Shown: one piece after another, positions 51,301 through 59,889 of the stretch
Numbering within the stretch: position 1 is the first letter of the stretch
How the letters are laid out: the number at the start of each line of letters is the position of its first letter
Assembly: GCF_034262375.1 (NCBI RefSeq)
Contig: NZ_CP139558.1
Span: 4,836,001-4,900,000 of the forward strand
Direction of reading: 5' to 3'
DNA: 64,000 bases
DNA from: Mucilaginibacter sabulilitoris
GTDB lineage: Bacteria; Bacteroidota; Bacteroidia; Sphingobacteriales; Sphingobacteriaceae
Notes under the pieces: model-generated
Seen by the model: only the letters and a program-made list of their open reading frames with translations
Databases searched by the model: none
What the model was told of the DNA's origin: nothing
Position numbers and translations under genes: made by a program

Positions 51301-53363
51301 AATCTTTTCAATTGATCATACCGGCTCAGTAGAGGCTTCAGCGAGTTATTTAGATCATCAAATTTCTGTTTACTTATGCCGTATGCATCGGATAAATGAT
51401 CAGCAGCGGTTTTATTCTCAAGCAGATTGCTTAAAATATCTGCCAGTGCACGGGATGCTCCTGAATTAGCAAAGGCATTAGCAAACTTGTTCCCGATTTT
51501 GTCAATTACAGCTCCAAGACTATTATTGGCCAATTCAAAGTTGTGGGCTACGCTCGTACCATCTTCATAACCTTTGTTGGCAATGGCTGTTTTTTCAGCT
51601 AATTGTTCCTGAGCCTCAGAAAGGGATATAACAGTTGACTTTACACGGCCGGCAGTAAGGTGAAGTGTTTGCAAACGATCAGCTGTCTCTGTTTGAGTTG
51701 GATTACCAGCTTTTAGACCTTTAAAAAACGCCTCCAATGCAGAATTGGTGTCCGTATTGATAAGCTTAGTAAACTTTTCCAAAGTAAGGGTGCTGTCTGC
51801 AAGTTGGGCGATAGCAAAGTACTTATCCCTTTTTGTTGAAAGGTCAGATATCAACCTGGTTACACCTGTTGCCGCAGTTGAGGCCTGAACCCCTGCTTTT
51901 GATAAAACAGCACCATATCCCAATATAGTAGGAAGAGAAATTTTTGCAATCTGTGCTATACTCGCTGTCTTTAATGAAAACTCCTGCAAATATTGAACTG
52001 TGGCACCCCCATTGTGAGATACTTCCAATATTGAACTACCAACCTTTTTCAACGCCTCCTGCATCGATAATCCTTCTTTCTGTGTGATTTTATACACAGA
52101 TATGATTTTACCCAAAGCAGTTACTACGGCATCAGCGCCACCAGGGAACTCTTTTTTGAGCACCACGGATAATTCGTCAACTTCCTGAATAAAGCCTAAT
52201 AAATCATCCTTAGCTACTCCAAGCCGCCCGCCAATAAATCCGATATCCAAAAGGCCCTCTAGGCCGGTACGGGTATTTAGTTTCTTTAACTTTTCTCCTA
52301 AGCTGTCAACTTGATCGGCAGATAGCTTCGCGGTACGCTGAACGTCAACAAAGTCGTCAGATAATTCAACATTATGGCTTATAGCTGCTTTTGCTGCTGA
52401 AATAGCTGCGGTGAGAAGTGCGATCGGACCTAATCCGCTCAGAATACTATCTTTAACAGATGTGAAGAAAGCCACAGCTGCATTGGCATAGTTACCTACA
52501 TTACGTCCGAATCTGTTAGTTTTTGCTTCAAGCTCACCAACTTGTACACTTAGCGACTTAACTGTGTTACCGAGCCTTATACCAAATGATGTTTCCCTCT
52601 CAGCCTTGGATAGCCTATCGTACTCCGTTGTTAATCGAATCAATGCCGCCCGCCTTTGCTCTAATGAACCTTTGGCATTTAGCATTTCCCTGGCATTATT
52701 CTTTAACTCGGCAGTTGATTGTTGCTGCCTGTATTTTTCTTCTGCCAAAGCCTGAGCCAACTGTTTTTTTGTTAGCACATTTGCATTTGTAGCAGATGTT
52801 TGATTTTTGGTAGCGTTTACATACGAACTTCCCGCAAGTGATAAACTATTGGTTGAAATGGCCGCTTTAGCGTTCTCAGCGTTTAACTGAGCCCTGGCAA
52901 CCCTCTCTGCATTGATGGCAGAAGTATAAAGTAGACTGCCTTTTTGCCCCTTTGCATAGGCATCAATCTCAGCTTGGGAGTTAGATATATCAGTAACACG
53001 TTTAACCGGATTCTGGGCTGCCTGCTGGGCGGCTAACCTACCGGCAGCTATTTGAGTATTGATTTGTTCGCGTGCCAGTCTTTCATCCCGTAAAGCCTGC
53101 ATCCTATCGAGCGCGGCGGCCTTATCTGCACGATCGGAGTCTTGTTTGGCTTTAGCCAGGTCAACAACTTGTTGTTTTATTTCAAGTTGTTTTTTCTGAT
53201 ACTCAGTTAATGGTTTTAAAGCAGCGTCATCTCCTTTTGACACTCCATTAGCAGTAACCGTAAGCTGACTAATAAGCTTTTTTAATTCCTCTGCCTTTCT
53301 CTTAGCTTCATCAATATTTAATGTAGCTGTGAAATTTAATCCACCTCCCTGTCCGATACTCAT
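48387..53363 (-). CDS. Tail tape measure protein
   Basis: At 1658 residues this is the longest gene in the window. It has long coiled-coil stretches rich in Ala, Lys and Glu (for example AALDRMQALRDERLAREQIN) and a hydrophobic segment near 300 (LGPIALLTAAISAAKAAI). The typical DFVDVQRTAKLSADQVDSLGEKL TMP region follows and then a second amphipathic domain near 1370 (LSIGGQGLQDALKGISGVL). It sets tail length and may act in DNA ejection. The start overlaps the stop of the next gene upstream by one base (TAATG). Confidence 0.93.
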   Translation of the reverse strand: MSIGQGGGLNFTATLNIDEAKRKAEELKKLISQLTVTANGVSKGDDAALKPLTEYQKKQLEIKQQVVDLAKAKQDSDRADKAAALDRMQALRDERLAREQINTQIAAGRLAAQQAAQNPVKRVTDISNSQAEIDAYAKGQKGSLLYTSAINAERVARAQLNAENAKAAISTNSLSLAGSSYVNATKNQTSATNANVLTKKQLAQALAEEKYRQQQSTAELKNNAREMLNAKGSLEQRRAALIRLTTEYDRLSKAERETSFGIRLGNTVKSLSVQVGELEAKTNRFGRNVGNYANAAVAFFTSVKDSILSGLGPIALLTAAISAAKAAISHNVELSDDFVDVQRTAKLSADQVDSLGEKLKKLNTRTGLEGLLDIGFIGGRLGVAKDDLLGFIQEVDELSVVLKKEFPGGADAVVTALGKIISVYKITQKEGLSMQEALKKVGSSILEVSHNGGATVQYLQEFSLKTASIAQIAKISLPTILGYGAVLSKAGVQASTAATGVTRLISDLSTKRDKYFAIAQLADSTLTLEKFTKLINTDTNSALEAFFKGLKAGNPTQTETADRLQTLHLTAGRVKSTVISLSEAQEQLAEKTAIANKGYEDGTSVAHNFELANNSLGAVIDKIGNKFANAFANSGASRALADILSNLLENKTAADHLSDAYGISKQKFDDLNNSLKPLLSRYDQLKRFTVLNKDEQAELRDVTAQLGDLLPGIVNKFDNYGNAIDINRGKVQELTKAQRDLLELQNRSALKGANEQFDQAQKYLPQVKAAAERAAKLQQNAIDRFFDSFSGGDSDAEAKQKAKDRVTQLSGQAYAAAKAIRALGGELTKAQKAVLDYYEAVNKPKPGTKQQATIVGDGTEDTDNTDTARTVDSIKADIKRVTELMKPLDVASAQYKTYLDQLKAFKKELKLANGGKDTEAITAENQYKAALKSRNDLQKDIDALTKRGTDKQLSADEQEVESVKDKYAKMKEAAIAFNNDPVNKKKGLRVDAGGLVRAQDNELRAVADKQDTAKLKVTLDEQKKLYDDFEAYKTKVGEDEAKKRYAGLIDTDKTYLQSLEAKRNALINGDDKAKGGADVDTGATQLQLKLVEKEIADEKVLVQKKNDELYADAYQSALTTSQALLGIEADYQRKVAALGKDATKEQIDNLKLQRDERRRNLNAQNADEKAGYDKLLENIDAMTRGKAIDSLEEAKAIYTKQYKAKLITAQFYSDRIAEINAKEDQISGDNVFNGISRSIQRYKQAKDAFDKATDKSKNGAASVAVEKARAEVYNKIASGAEAASRGLSGLGDIFDQLSIGGQGLQDALKGISGVLSGAGELAKGLKDKDPVSIVTGAVNILTSAISLFSHKDKDLQKKIDGYQRELNALGQAYKQLDRDVANAAGNDIYADQEAQIENLQAQQAKLTQMRDAEASKKKKDQSKIDDYNNQIADIPNQIADINQAISANLIQGTFRDLSNSLSDALTSAFQAGEDGIAAMDKSFDEFIGNAIKNSLKLAIFDKDVKEFTDELTAFAKANGNSIEKFDFSTWKAKFDQDAAAYNAGLAASSQYFPSTKPGDDTSTARGQVAAALTEDTATRVYGVLAGTQVGVLQVRDEIKALAASYANCFLQGRDQLTQLVQIAANTKRGADNTDGIATTLKNIENNTKGTSMRGAGLG

Positions 53364-53878
53364 TAGTATGATGATTTATTTTTGTGAACTACTTTAATTA
53401 TTGCATTGTCTGATGCCTTCTGTGTGATCTGGGCGTACTTGTACACATTTACCACAACTTTGCTATTGCCATACGCGGTGACATTCACCACTGCATTATC
53501 GAAACAATCGATCATTACGAAAGCGTTATCGTACGCGAATACATTGGCTACTGAGGAGTGTTTAACAAATAATTGTGCAGCAGAGAATGAGCCGTATTGT
53601 AACTTTGCTTTACAGGTGCCCAGCAAGACAGTGAAGTCCGCGCCTATTCCGGAAACCTCTTTATCCACGTGTATCCCATACTTCTCCAACACCTTCCCAC
53701 CCAGCCTCATCAGGTCGGCGTTGGAAGGAAAGTTCTTCTCTAAGCAAAAGTCTATCCCCTTCACGTAAAGCTTCAATAACTCACCCACGCTGTCAGTAGT
53801 GCCCACAAGGTCGGCCCATGGCTCACAAATTCCAGCAATACGAGCTTTTTTTAATATGTAGTTTCCTAAGTTTTTCAT
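53363..53878 (-). CDS. Conserved Bacteroidota phage protein upstream of the tape measure
   Basis: From the ATG at 53878 the protein has 171 residues: a helical N-terminal half (ICEPWADLVGTTDSVGELLKLYVKGIDFCLEKNFPSNADL) and a C-terminal half of short beta repeats (VNVTAYGNSKVVVNVYKYAQITQ). The beta part looks like a small left-handed or stacked helix. I recall similar proteins in other Bacteroidota prophages but no function. The ATG lies one base after the stop of the frameshifted chaperone extension, which supports that reading. Confidence 0.68.
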   Translation of the reverse strand: MKNLGNYILKKARIAGICEPWADLVGTTDSVGELLKLYVKGIDFCLEKNFPSNADLMRLGGKVLEKYGIHVDKEVSGIGADFTVLLGTCKAKLQYGSFSAAQLFVKHSSVANVFAYDNAFVMIDCFDNAVVNVTAYGNSKVVVNVYKYAQITQKASDNAIIKVVHKNKSSY

Positions 53879-53879
53879 G

Positions 53880-54026
53880 TTATGACCAATCTTCAATGTT
53901 CATTGATTTTAGTTCTGGTTCTTTATTGTCGTCTGAATCAAAATCAGGTATTGATTTCATGAATAGGGTGAAATTGTCCCAGGTCATGGTGTTTATAAAA
54001 TCAGGTGGCCATCTGAAATACTTCAT
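53880..54026 (-). CDS. Tail assembly chaperone C-terminal extension (-1 frame)
   Basis: A frame shifted by -1 from the upstream chaperone-like gene continues 48 codons from a possible ATG at 54026 to the TAA at 53880-53882. It is open upstream through the end of the chaperone gene (back past 54120). It reads YFRWPPDFINTMTWDNF, then FMKSIPDFDSDDN. The W-P-P-D-F...M-T-W block is like the second domain of G/GT-type tail chaperones. There is no evident ribosome binding site for the ATG, so a fusion by -1 frameshifting near the A-rich run at 54086-54105 is more likely than separate translation. Confidence 0.62.
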   Translation of the reverse strand: MKYFRWPPDFINTMTWDNFTLFMKSIPDFDSDDNKEPELKSMNIEDWS

Positions 54027-54058
54027 TGCGCTACCGATTATACTGTGTGGGAGGCTAT

Positions 54059-54589
54059 CTACTCTCTCCCGTCGTCCGGACTTGTCTTTATTTTTAGAAT
54101 TTTTGCTACTCCGTTCATTAAGACAATAGAAGTCATAAAAGACTGCATGTTCACGGCTTGTAGGGAAGCGGCCAAAATGTCTTCGATATCATAATTATCA
54201 AGGTTTCTTTCAAAGAACTTGATCAATTCAGGGTCCGGTTCCAGATAATTATTTTGAACTGCAGATGCAATGATGTATATCATGGTAGGCAAATGTTCAG
54301 GGATATAAGCCATCATTTTAGTGGCATCCTCGAATAGATCAGTGGGCAGTGTAACCGCGGCACCAGCAATACGATACTGGTTAACAACTACTGCCGGCCA
54401 TATCTCAAATGATCGTTCAGTTTCAGGTTCAGGGATTGGCTCTGGCTTAACGCCTCGTAACTTTTCCCACCTGGTTAGCTTAGGAGGTGCTGCCACAGGC
54501 TCAACATATCTTACCGGTATAGTGAATCTGTATAGCTCCTTAGCAGTTAGGACATCAACAGCCTTTGATATAATAGTATTTTTCGTCAT
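54059..54589 (-). CDS. Probable tail assembly chaperone (G-type)
   Basis: The 176-residue, mostly helical protein lies between the tail tube and the tape measure regions, the position of tail assembly chaperones. It reads LYRFTIPVRYVEPV, a linker with EPIPEPETE, then helices (LPTMIYIIASAVQNN, DILAASLQAVNMQSF). Its last codons overlap the start of an open -1 frame that leads into the extension at 53880-54026. No classical slippery heptamer is present; the best candidates are A-AAA-ATT and A-AAA-ATA. Confidence 0.65.
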   Translation of the reverse strand: MTKNTIISKAVDVLTAKELYRFTIPVRYVEPVAAPPKLTRWEKLRGVKPEPIPEPETERSFEIWPAVVVNQYRIAGAAVTLPTDLFEDATKMMAYIPEHLPTMIYIIASAVQNNYLEPDPELIKFFERNLDNYDIEDILAASLQAVNMQSFMTSIVLMNGVAKILKIKTSPDDGRE

Positions 54590-54607
54590 TATTGATTTAT
54601 GGTTATT

Positions 54608-54637
54608 AAAAAGCCCCGCCTGTTAAGCGAGGCTTTT
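54608..54637 (-). terminator. Hairpin between the tail tube and chaperone genes
   Basis: AAAAGCCCCGC and GCGAGGCTTTT pair with one mismatch around TGTTAA-type loop bases. As in many phages this attenuates late transcription after the abundant tail tube gene. Confidence 0.7.
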
Positions 54638-54658
54638 ATTGCTTAATGTAGGTGAAGA

Positions 54659-55480
54659 TTATCCTTCAGGGATAGCAACTGTAAGTTGTACCGAATCTGA
54701 TGTTTCAACACCTGCGCTATCAAGTACTATTATTTTAAATACATACACGCCATCAACAAGGCCTCCAACGGTGTTAGATAAGGATGTAGGAGCCGTCATG
54801 GTAGCAATAGTAGGTCCTGAAACCTGAGTCCAGTATTGAGTTATTATGGTTTTGCCACTTGCTGCTGTAGCAGTCGCGGTAAGTGCTTTTGTAGAAGTAG
54901 TTACCGATGCATCTGACCCAGCCGAAACAGTAGCAGGTGTGCTATCTATAGGAGTACCATCCTCATTAACCCATTGCTGCGTGTAAATAGCATCTTGTCC
55001 TAAGTACAGGAATGGTTTAATGGTGCCAGTGATAGCGAGGGCCTCATTTACCGCCTTTGCAATATTGTTTGAGTACCCGGTTAAAGCATCGATATAGTAA
55101 TAGGTAATAATAGACCTACGACCATTAACAGGGCGGCTTGTTAACCTGATGGCCAGGTTTGCAATTTTTTCTTTTGCCAACACTACCAATGTTGATGTTG
55201 CAGCATCCCAAATAGTGTTGAATAGCCTTTGCATTGAATCTGGTTTTTGCTCTGCCAAACCAATGGTAATAGTGCCTGGCGTATCGGCTGGGGTATAAAC
55301 TGTGAACAAAGGAGCATCTTTATCCTCAGGAATAAATCCTGCTAAAGTGCCATTGTTTTTTGTTCTTGTTATTGAATCTGGCTGAAGGTTTTCTACCTGT
55401 GTCCAGTCAGATACAATTCCGTACTGATTACCGGTTCCCCACTCGGCTTTCTCAACGCCTTTCATTACGAATGTTTCCAT
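54659..55480 (-). CDS. Major tail tube protein with C-terminal Ig/PKD-like domain
   Basis: The 273-residue protein has a tail-tube-like N-terminal part (MKGVEKAEWGTGNQYGIVSDW, PDSMQRLFNTIWD, YYYIDALTGYSNNIAKAV) of about 180 residues. An Ig-like domain follows (SGKTIITQYWTQVSGPTIATM, then DGVYVFKIIVLDSAGVETSDSVQLTV), as commonly added to tail tubes. It sits after head-completion genes and before the chaperone, as expected. Confidence 0.8.
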   Translation of the reverse strand: METFVMKGVEKAEWGTGNQYGIVSDWTQVENLQPDSITRTKNNGTLAGFIPEDKDAPLFTVYTPADTPGTITIGLAEQKPDSMQRLFNTIWDAATSTLVVLAKEKIANLAIRLTSRPVNGRRSIITYYYIDALTGYSNNIAKAVNEALAITGTIKPFLYLGQDAIYTQQWVNEDGTPIDSTPATVSAGSDASVTTSTKALTATATAASGKTIITQYWTQVSGPTIATMTAPTSLSNTVGGLVDGVYVFKIIVLDSAGVETSDSVQLTVAIPEG

Positions 55481-55515
55481 GTTGTTTATTTTTGTTTTAT
55501 GCCCGTGGGCGGTTT

Positions 55516-55947
55516 TTAAAAGTTATTGTAATACTTATTGTAGGATTCGTATCCTAGTTGCATACTCACAAACCAATTACCATCAGCATCCTTTAATAAG
55601 GTCCCCGGATCGGTTATCTGGGTATTGAATGTTTCTCGGTATTGAGCTTCGACCAATGGGATGATAGCCTTAGTGATAACATTCAGCTTAACGTAATTCG
55701 GCAAATATTGCACGCTCCCGTCCGGCTGTGTTGTTTTAACATTTGGCGCATAAACATTGATGTTTGGTGTGCCTTTCTGAAATGGAAGGTTGTTAATACC
55801 CAAAGCATTTACCACTATGTCAATTTTACCTGCTCGACCCGTTGGCCTGGCATCCGGATAAATGTTACCCCCTTCGAGTAGCGTTGTTACAGCGGCCACA
55901 TTTATCAGACTGCGAACATCAGTTACCATATCAAAGCTGTTTTTCAT
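55516..55947 (-). CDS. Hypothetical tail-terminator-like protein
   Basis: The 143-residue protein (SFDMVTDVRSLINVAAVTTLLEGG, NINVYAPNVKTTQPDG, YLPNYVKLNVITKAI) fits by order and size the tail terminator/minor tail slot just before the tube gene. No firm family match. The start overlaps the previous stop by four bases. Confidence 0.6.
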   Translation of the reverse strand: MKNSFDMVTDVRSLINVAAVTTLLEGGNIYPDARPTGRAGKIDIVVNALGINNLPFQKGTPNINVYAPNVKTTQPDGSVQYLPNYVKLNVITKAIIPLVEAQYRETFNTQITDPGTLLKDADGNWFVSMQLGYESYNKYYNNF

Positions 55948-56408
55948 TTCAGTATTGATCTTAATTCTGCTTCAATATTGTCACCAACTACGTGAGTAAT
56001 TACGTCTTTCCTTTCCTGCCCTTCAATGCCTTGCCGTTCCACTAATACAGCATATTCCATACCTGCTACGATGACCAGTTGTACACCTTCATGAATGTCA
56101 ATCAGTGTTGCTATCTCGCGGGCGTACTTTTCACCAGTATCAGAACCTTCAGCTCCTGTTTCCAGTGTTGGAAAGTAGGTTTCAACCACCTGGCCGTTAT
56201 AGATGATCAGATAACCGATCGATGAGCGTAGGTTCCAGGTTATATTGCCGAAGCCTCCACCGAGCTTTGTTTTAGCGCGGGCTTTCTCAACAAGATCACG
56301 ACCGGTTATGCGGAATGGCTCAATCAAGCTACGGAACCACTTCTCAGTTTCCTGTTGGATGTAGTCAGCCACATCTCCTGTTGTAAAATCAGCCTTTATA
56401 CTAAACAT
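55944..56408 (-). CDS. HK97-gp10-like head-tail completion protein
   Basis: The 154-residue protein contains the gp10-family pattern: an N-terminal helical part (FRITGRDLVEKARAKTKLGGGFGNITWNLRSSIGY), the usual motif ...NLRSSIG, and a later beta region (VAGMEYAVLVERQG). It starts inside the end of the upstream gene (overlap of eight bases). Such proteins connect the head connector to the tail. Confidence 0.75.
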   Translation of the reverse strand: MFSIKADFTTGDVADYIQQETEKWFRSLIEPFRITGRDLVEKARAKTKLGGGFGNITWNLRSSIGYLIIYNGQVVETYFPTLETGAEGSDTGEKYAREIATLIDIHEGVQLVIVAGMEYAVLVERQGIEGQERKDVITHVVGDNIEAELRSILK

Positions 56409-56709
56409 CGATCCTATAACTTAATTGGCCCCGGTAAACGTCCATGACTTTACCTGAAAATTGTCCCGGCACGGTTATCTCTGCACCTACTTCTGGTAAC
56501 TCAACTCCGGCGTCCAAGCGGATACGGCCGATCTGATTTACCTCGGTGTTATCCTGATTTTTGAACACCTTCACACCTCCTAAATGAAACCTGCAGGGCA
56601 ATGATCTGGACTCACCAGGTTGACCCTCAATTGGATACCCTGTATTCTCATCTATCCCTCCCGGCGTACCGGCAGTTACCCAATTCATGATATGTGGCCT
56701 GAAATTCAT
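56401..56709 (-). CDS. Hypothetical head-closure protein
   Basis: The 102-residue beta-rich protein (RPHIMNWVTAGTPGGID, then IGRIRLDAGVELPEVGAEITVPG, YRGQLSYRIDV) is of the size and place of head-closure (stopper) proteins. Family unassigned. Confidence 0.6.
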   Translation of the reverse strand: MNFRPHIMNWVTAGTPGGIDENTGYPIEGQPGESRSLPCRFHLGGVKVFKNQDNTEVNQIGRIRLDAGVELPEVGAEITVPGQFSGKVMDVYRGQLSYRIDV

Positions 56710-56710
56710 A

Positions 56711-57028
56711 CTACCATAATCTTACTTGTTTAACTGTTGGTGTTGGCACTGCGAATTCATCAGGGATTCCCCATTTTCTGCACAGTGAACTATACGCCCG
56801 AAGTAACACATCCCTTTGTGGTAACTTAATCCACACATCATCCTCAGTTACATCAGCACTGGTGATCAGAGTAAAAAGAAGCCCGGCCATGCAAACACCC
56901 ACTGCCTTTGCATCACTCTTAGCGTATGTTTCCGACCCGTTCAGGTCATTATCAATTAACGCTTTCTCGATCGCGGTATCCGGCAAAGGAAAGTTTACGG
57001 TGCTGGTTAGGGCTTCTTTTATGGTCAT
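56711..57028 (-). CDS. DUF6706-like head-tail adaptor protein
   Basis: The 105-residue helical protein (IKEALTSTVNFPLPDTAIEKALIDNDL, then LPQRDVLLRAYSSLCRKWGIPDEF) matches the head-tail adaptor slot. It is similar, as far as I recall, to the DUF6706 family of Bacteroidota phages. It lies one base from the next gene. Confidence 0.65.
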   Translation of the reverse strand: MTIKEALTSTVNFPLPDTAIEKALIDNDLNGSETYAKSDAKAVGVCMAGLLFTLITSADVTEDDVWIKLPQRDVLLRAYSSLCRKWGIPDEFAVPTPTVKQVRLW

Positions 57029-57046
57029 GAGTATCGTGCTGTACGG

Positions 57047-57466
57047 TTATTTGGGTTCGATCAGTTTACGGCCCACCAGGTCGACTTTACGTGCCTCATC
57101 GAAATGAGATACGTCCTCGCCCACTTTATAAACCTTGGCAAAGTTGTTTTTATCCCGGAATTCGGTCACAACAACATGCCCTTTAGCTTTTTTTGCTTTA
57201 GTCGCAACTGGTTCTTTCACCTCAGGTTCTTCTTCCGGGTTCTTTTCGCCTTCATCTTTCGACCCCTCACGACCTTCAGAACTTTCATCAGGTGAATCGG
57301 TGCCGTAGTCGCCAGGCAAAGCAGCCAATATTTCATCGATACCATCAGCATCAAATGCTTTCTCGTCTTTGCCGATCTCAGCCCTCAATGCCACCTCGGA
57401 CATTGTTGGTTTCAGGGGGCCATATTTCTTTACGGCACTCCCTAATGTTGCGTGGTGTAATCCCAT
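57047..57466 (-). CDS. Hypothetical protein following the major capsid gene
   Basis: The 139-residue protein has a structured N-terminal (LHHATLGSAVKKYGPLK) and an acidic low-complexity linker (ESSEGREGSKDEGEKNPEEE). A conserved C-terminal beta motif FRDKNNFAKVYKVGEDVSHF follows, which I recall from other Bacteroidota phages. It starts with a TAATG overlap with the capsid stop. Function unknown. Confidence 0.65.
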   Translation of the reverse strand: MGLHHATLGSAVKKYGPLKPTMSEVALRAEIGKDEKAFDADGIDEILAALPGDYGTDSPDESSEGREGSKDEGEKNPEEEPEVKEPVATKAKKAKGHVVVTEFRDKNNFAKVYKVGEDVSHFDEARKVDLVGRKLIEPK

Positions 57467-58548
57467 TATCCTTGTATTTGGGTTGTATCTTGTAAATAAA
57501 TTTCTTCAACACTATCGATAACCGGCACAACACGTGCTTGCATCTTTGTGTATTCAGAAACTGCGGGATCATTTTTACGGTACTTAGAAATAAGGTAAAT
57601 TCCATCTACCAATTCGTAAGTGACGCCTGAAACCGGGTGGTTTTGCTCAGCTAACTTCGCGTAAACCAATGACCCAACCTGACCAGATGTAGTGTACACA
57701 ATAGATCCGGCCTTCCATGGTTTATAAGAAGTCCTATCTCCATTTTTCTCTCTACGTATCGAGCGATCTACTGGCACAAAGATGAAACCGCCTCTTTTTT
57801 TGGCCAAAGTATTAAGTTGATCCAAATCCGGAACTGGGATATTTGTGCCTACAAAGTTTTGACCGAATGCATAAAGCTCTTTTGTCTGGTTTAAAGCGGC
57901 TATATCGTTTATTGTATCACTATCAGTATATGCTACTTGGATAGGATTGCCATCAGCTATAGCTTTTTCTTTAATGACTTTCACATCATCCCAATACTTG
58001 TAAGTAGGATCGCTTATAGCAGTGGTGACGCCAAATTTATGATCATCCAGATATCCATATTGTAAATAAATACCTGCACCAACATTGTCGGCATCTGTTA
58101 CCAGAACTTCACCGGTGCTGAATCCTTCCAAAAAGCTACCTTCGTTTAGTTCATATGCTCCACCCAATACCTTTTTGGTATCCTTAAATAACACTGCAAC
58201 TATTTGAGCTTCTGTAGCGCCATTAGCAATCAAAGAATCCAAGGCGGTTAGCTGCTTCTCATTAAGCCACAACTCCATTTGCATTTTTGCGATATCGCCG
58301 CTGGCTTTACCAAGTGAATCACGTTTTTTCAATGGCGAATCGCTATCCATTGCTACGTAGTCTGCCGAAACAAGTACGTTTTCTTGTATTAACGTTTCCC
58401 ATTTGCCATCCACTGAAAACACAGGTTTTAACAGGGTCTTGTGTAGGTAAGGCAACGGGTTGGTTGTGTCGTTAAGATTTTTGGTGATCCTAAGAGTTAC
58501 ACCGGGTAAAAACTTTTGAACCCATTTAATAAATGCTGATTGTTCCAT
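57466..58548 (-). CDS. Major capsid protein (lambda gpE-like family)
   Basis: The 360-residue protein shows the phage_cap_E-like layout: an N-terminal loop with VLVSADYVAMDSDSPLKKRDSL, helices NEKQLTALDSLIANGA, a central KYWDDVKVIKEKAIADG and a C-terminal beta section (ISKYRKNDPAVSEYTKMQARVVPV). It is the largest head gene and lies just downstream of decoration and scaffold genes. It has the HK97-fold role of forming the icosahedral shell. Confidence 0.82.
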   Translation of the reverse strand: MEQSAFIKWVQKFLPGVTLRITKNLNDTTNPLPYLHKTLLKPVFSVDGKWETLIQENVLVSADYVAMDSDSPLKKRDSLGKASGDIAKMQMELWLNEKQLTALDSLIANGATEAQIVAVLFKDTKKVLGGAYELNEGSFLEGFSTGEVLVTDADNVGAGIYLQYGYLDDHKFGVTTAISDPTYKYWDDVKVIKEKAIADGNPIQVAYTDSDTINDIAALNQTKELYAFGQNFVGTNIPVPDLDQLNTLAKKRGGFIFVPVDRSIRREKNGDRTSYKPWKAGSIVYTTSGQVGSLVYAKLAEQNHPVSGVTYELVDGIYLISKYRKNDPAVSEYTKMQARVVPVIDSVEEIYLQDTTQIQG

Positions 58549-58549
58549 A

Positions 58550-59209
58550 TTAGTCTGCTCTTTGATCGATTAATGGTACTGCCGTTTTAAATTCCGATGC
58601 TATTGTAGCAAAGTCATATGGGCAAGCAACCGGGTTAATAACTCCTATTGTCATGATAGCAGCAAATGCTTTTTTAGTTTCAATGCTTGCTATAAGAGAT
58701 CCCTGATAGATATGGCCAGCAGGTAGTGATGCATAAACTGTAGCAGTGTTATCAACAGCTGTTAAAGCAAACTGAAACCCCGAACCGTTGGTGCCGATTG
58801 TTGAAGCTGCTGCTGATAAAATATCGCCAGCCCTGTACCCCGTACCGGCCGTGGTGATAGTTACACCTGTAACTGAGTTTCCAGCAACAACAACAGTCCC
58901 TTTCGCTCCTGTACCAGAACCACCAGTTAAACTAACATTGGTATATGTCCCGTTATTGGTATAGCCAGTTCCTCCTGTTATGCCACCAATTGAGGTTACG
59001 CCGCCTGATGTAACTACAGGCATAGGCTTATAATCACCAGAGGATGTCTCTTTGATTATTGGATGCCCTCCGCCTATTACGTCCGGGGCGAATCCAGTAA
59101 CGTTAAGGGCTCTGCCCCCTCTAACCGTGGCAATAATTTTTACGATAGCGATGTTGTCGTTACCTGTGATTATTTGCGACGGGTCGTTGTTTAAATTGAC
59201 TTGTGCCAT
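58550..59209 (-). CDS. Capsid decoration/head-fiber-like protein with Gly-rich insert
   Basis: The 219-residue protein begins VNLNNDPSQIITGNDNIAIVKIIATVRGGRALNVTGF and ends MTIGVINPVACPYDFATIASEF. In the middle (about 70-140) a Gly/Thr-rich insert with two GTGY repeats (GGTGYTNNGTY, GTGYRAGD) looks like an added surface domain. It lies two bases upstream of the capsid gene, as decoration proteins usually do. Adhesive function of the insert is a guess. Confidence 0.7.
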   Translation of the reverse strand: MAQVNLNNDPSQIITGNDNIAIVKIIATVRGGRALNVTGFAPDVIGGGHPIIKETSSGDYKPMPVVTSGGVTSIGGITGGTGYTNNGTYTNVSLTGGSGTGAKGTVVVAGNSVTGVTITTAGTGYRAGDILSAAASTIGTNGSGFQFALTAVDNTATVYASLPAGHIYQGSLIASIETKKAFAAIMTIGVINPVACPYDFATIASEFKTAVPLIDQRAD

Positions 59210-59214
59210 CTTTT

Positions 59215-59889
59215 TTATAAATTATCCATTACCGCATCCAACTCCGTGTCAGATGCTAATTGTATTTTTTTAGCGTCGCCGCTTTTGCCTCCCGATGGCC
59301 TGTCCCCACCTAAACCACCGTTAGCTTCTTCCTGAATAGCACCGGCATGATCATCTTTTGTATCATCCATGAAACTTGTGAAGTCGGCATCATCCTTAAA
59401 GGTGATACGGTCAAATCGCCTAAGTTCACGTGCCTGATATTCGTCAGAGGTGCCGGCCATTGATTTAATGAACTGCTCCCTGCGGGTGGTTGTCACTTTT
59501 TCTTTGCCGAATGAGGCAATTTGCTCCTGTAAAGCTTTTGTTTGCTCGGCTTGTTGTTTCATGTAAACCTTCATCCATTCTGGGGTGTCGGTTGGCAATT
59601 CAACTTCCTCACCTTTAGCTGCCTTCTCAGCAGCTTCCTTATCGGCCTTTTCTTTATCAGTCTTAGCCTTTGCCTCTTTTGCCCTTTCGTGATCATCCAA
59701 CGCGGCTATCTCTTTGAATGGAGTTAGTTCGTTGATGGTATCAAGGTTGGCATCGATAGCGGCATCGTCTGATTCTTCGGTTAAGCCCTTTTCAGCCCTG
59801 GTTACAATAGCATCGATTCTTTTTTGAGATAGGTTCACGCCTGCTGCTTTCACTTTCAGTCGTGCTGCGATCTTAATTTTAAGTGACAT
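59215..59889 (-). CDS. Scaffold-like protein
   Basis: The 224-residue protein is highly charged and helical. It has a Lys/Glu/Ala coiled-coil core (KEAKAKTDKEKADKEAAEKAAKG), a PTDTPEWMKVYMKQQAEQTKALQEQ region and an acidic C-terminal tail. This composition and its place first among the head genes fit a capsid scaffold. It is the most upstream late gene seen before the strand switch. Confidence 0.72.
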   Translation of the reverse strand: MSLKIKIAARLKVKAAGVNLSQKRIDAIVTRAEKGLTEESDDAAIDANLDTINELTPFKEIAALDDHERAKEAKAKTDKEKADKEAAEKAAKGEEVELPTDTPEWMKVYMKQQAEQTKALQEQIASFGKEKVTTTRREQFIKSMAGTSDEYQARELRRFDRITFKDDADFTSFMDDTKDDHAGAIQEEANGGLGGDRPSGGKSGDAKKIQLASDTELDAVMDNL

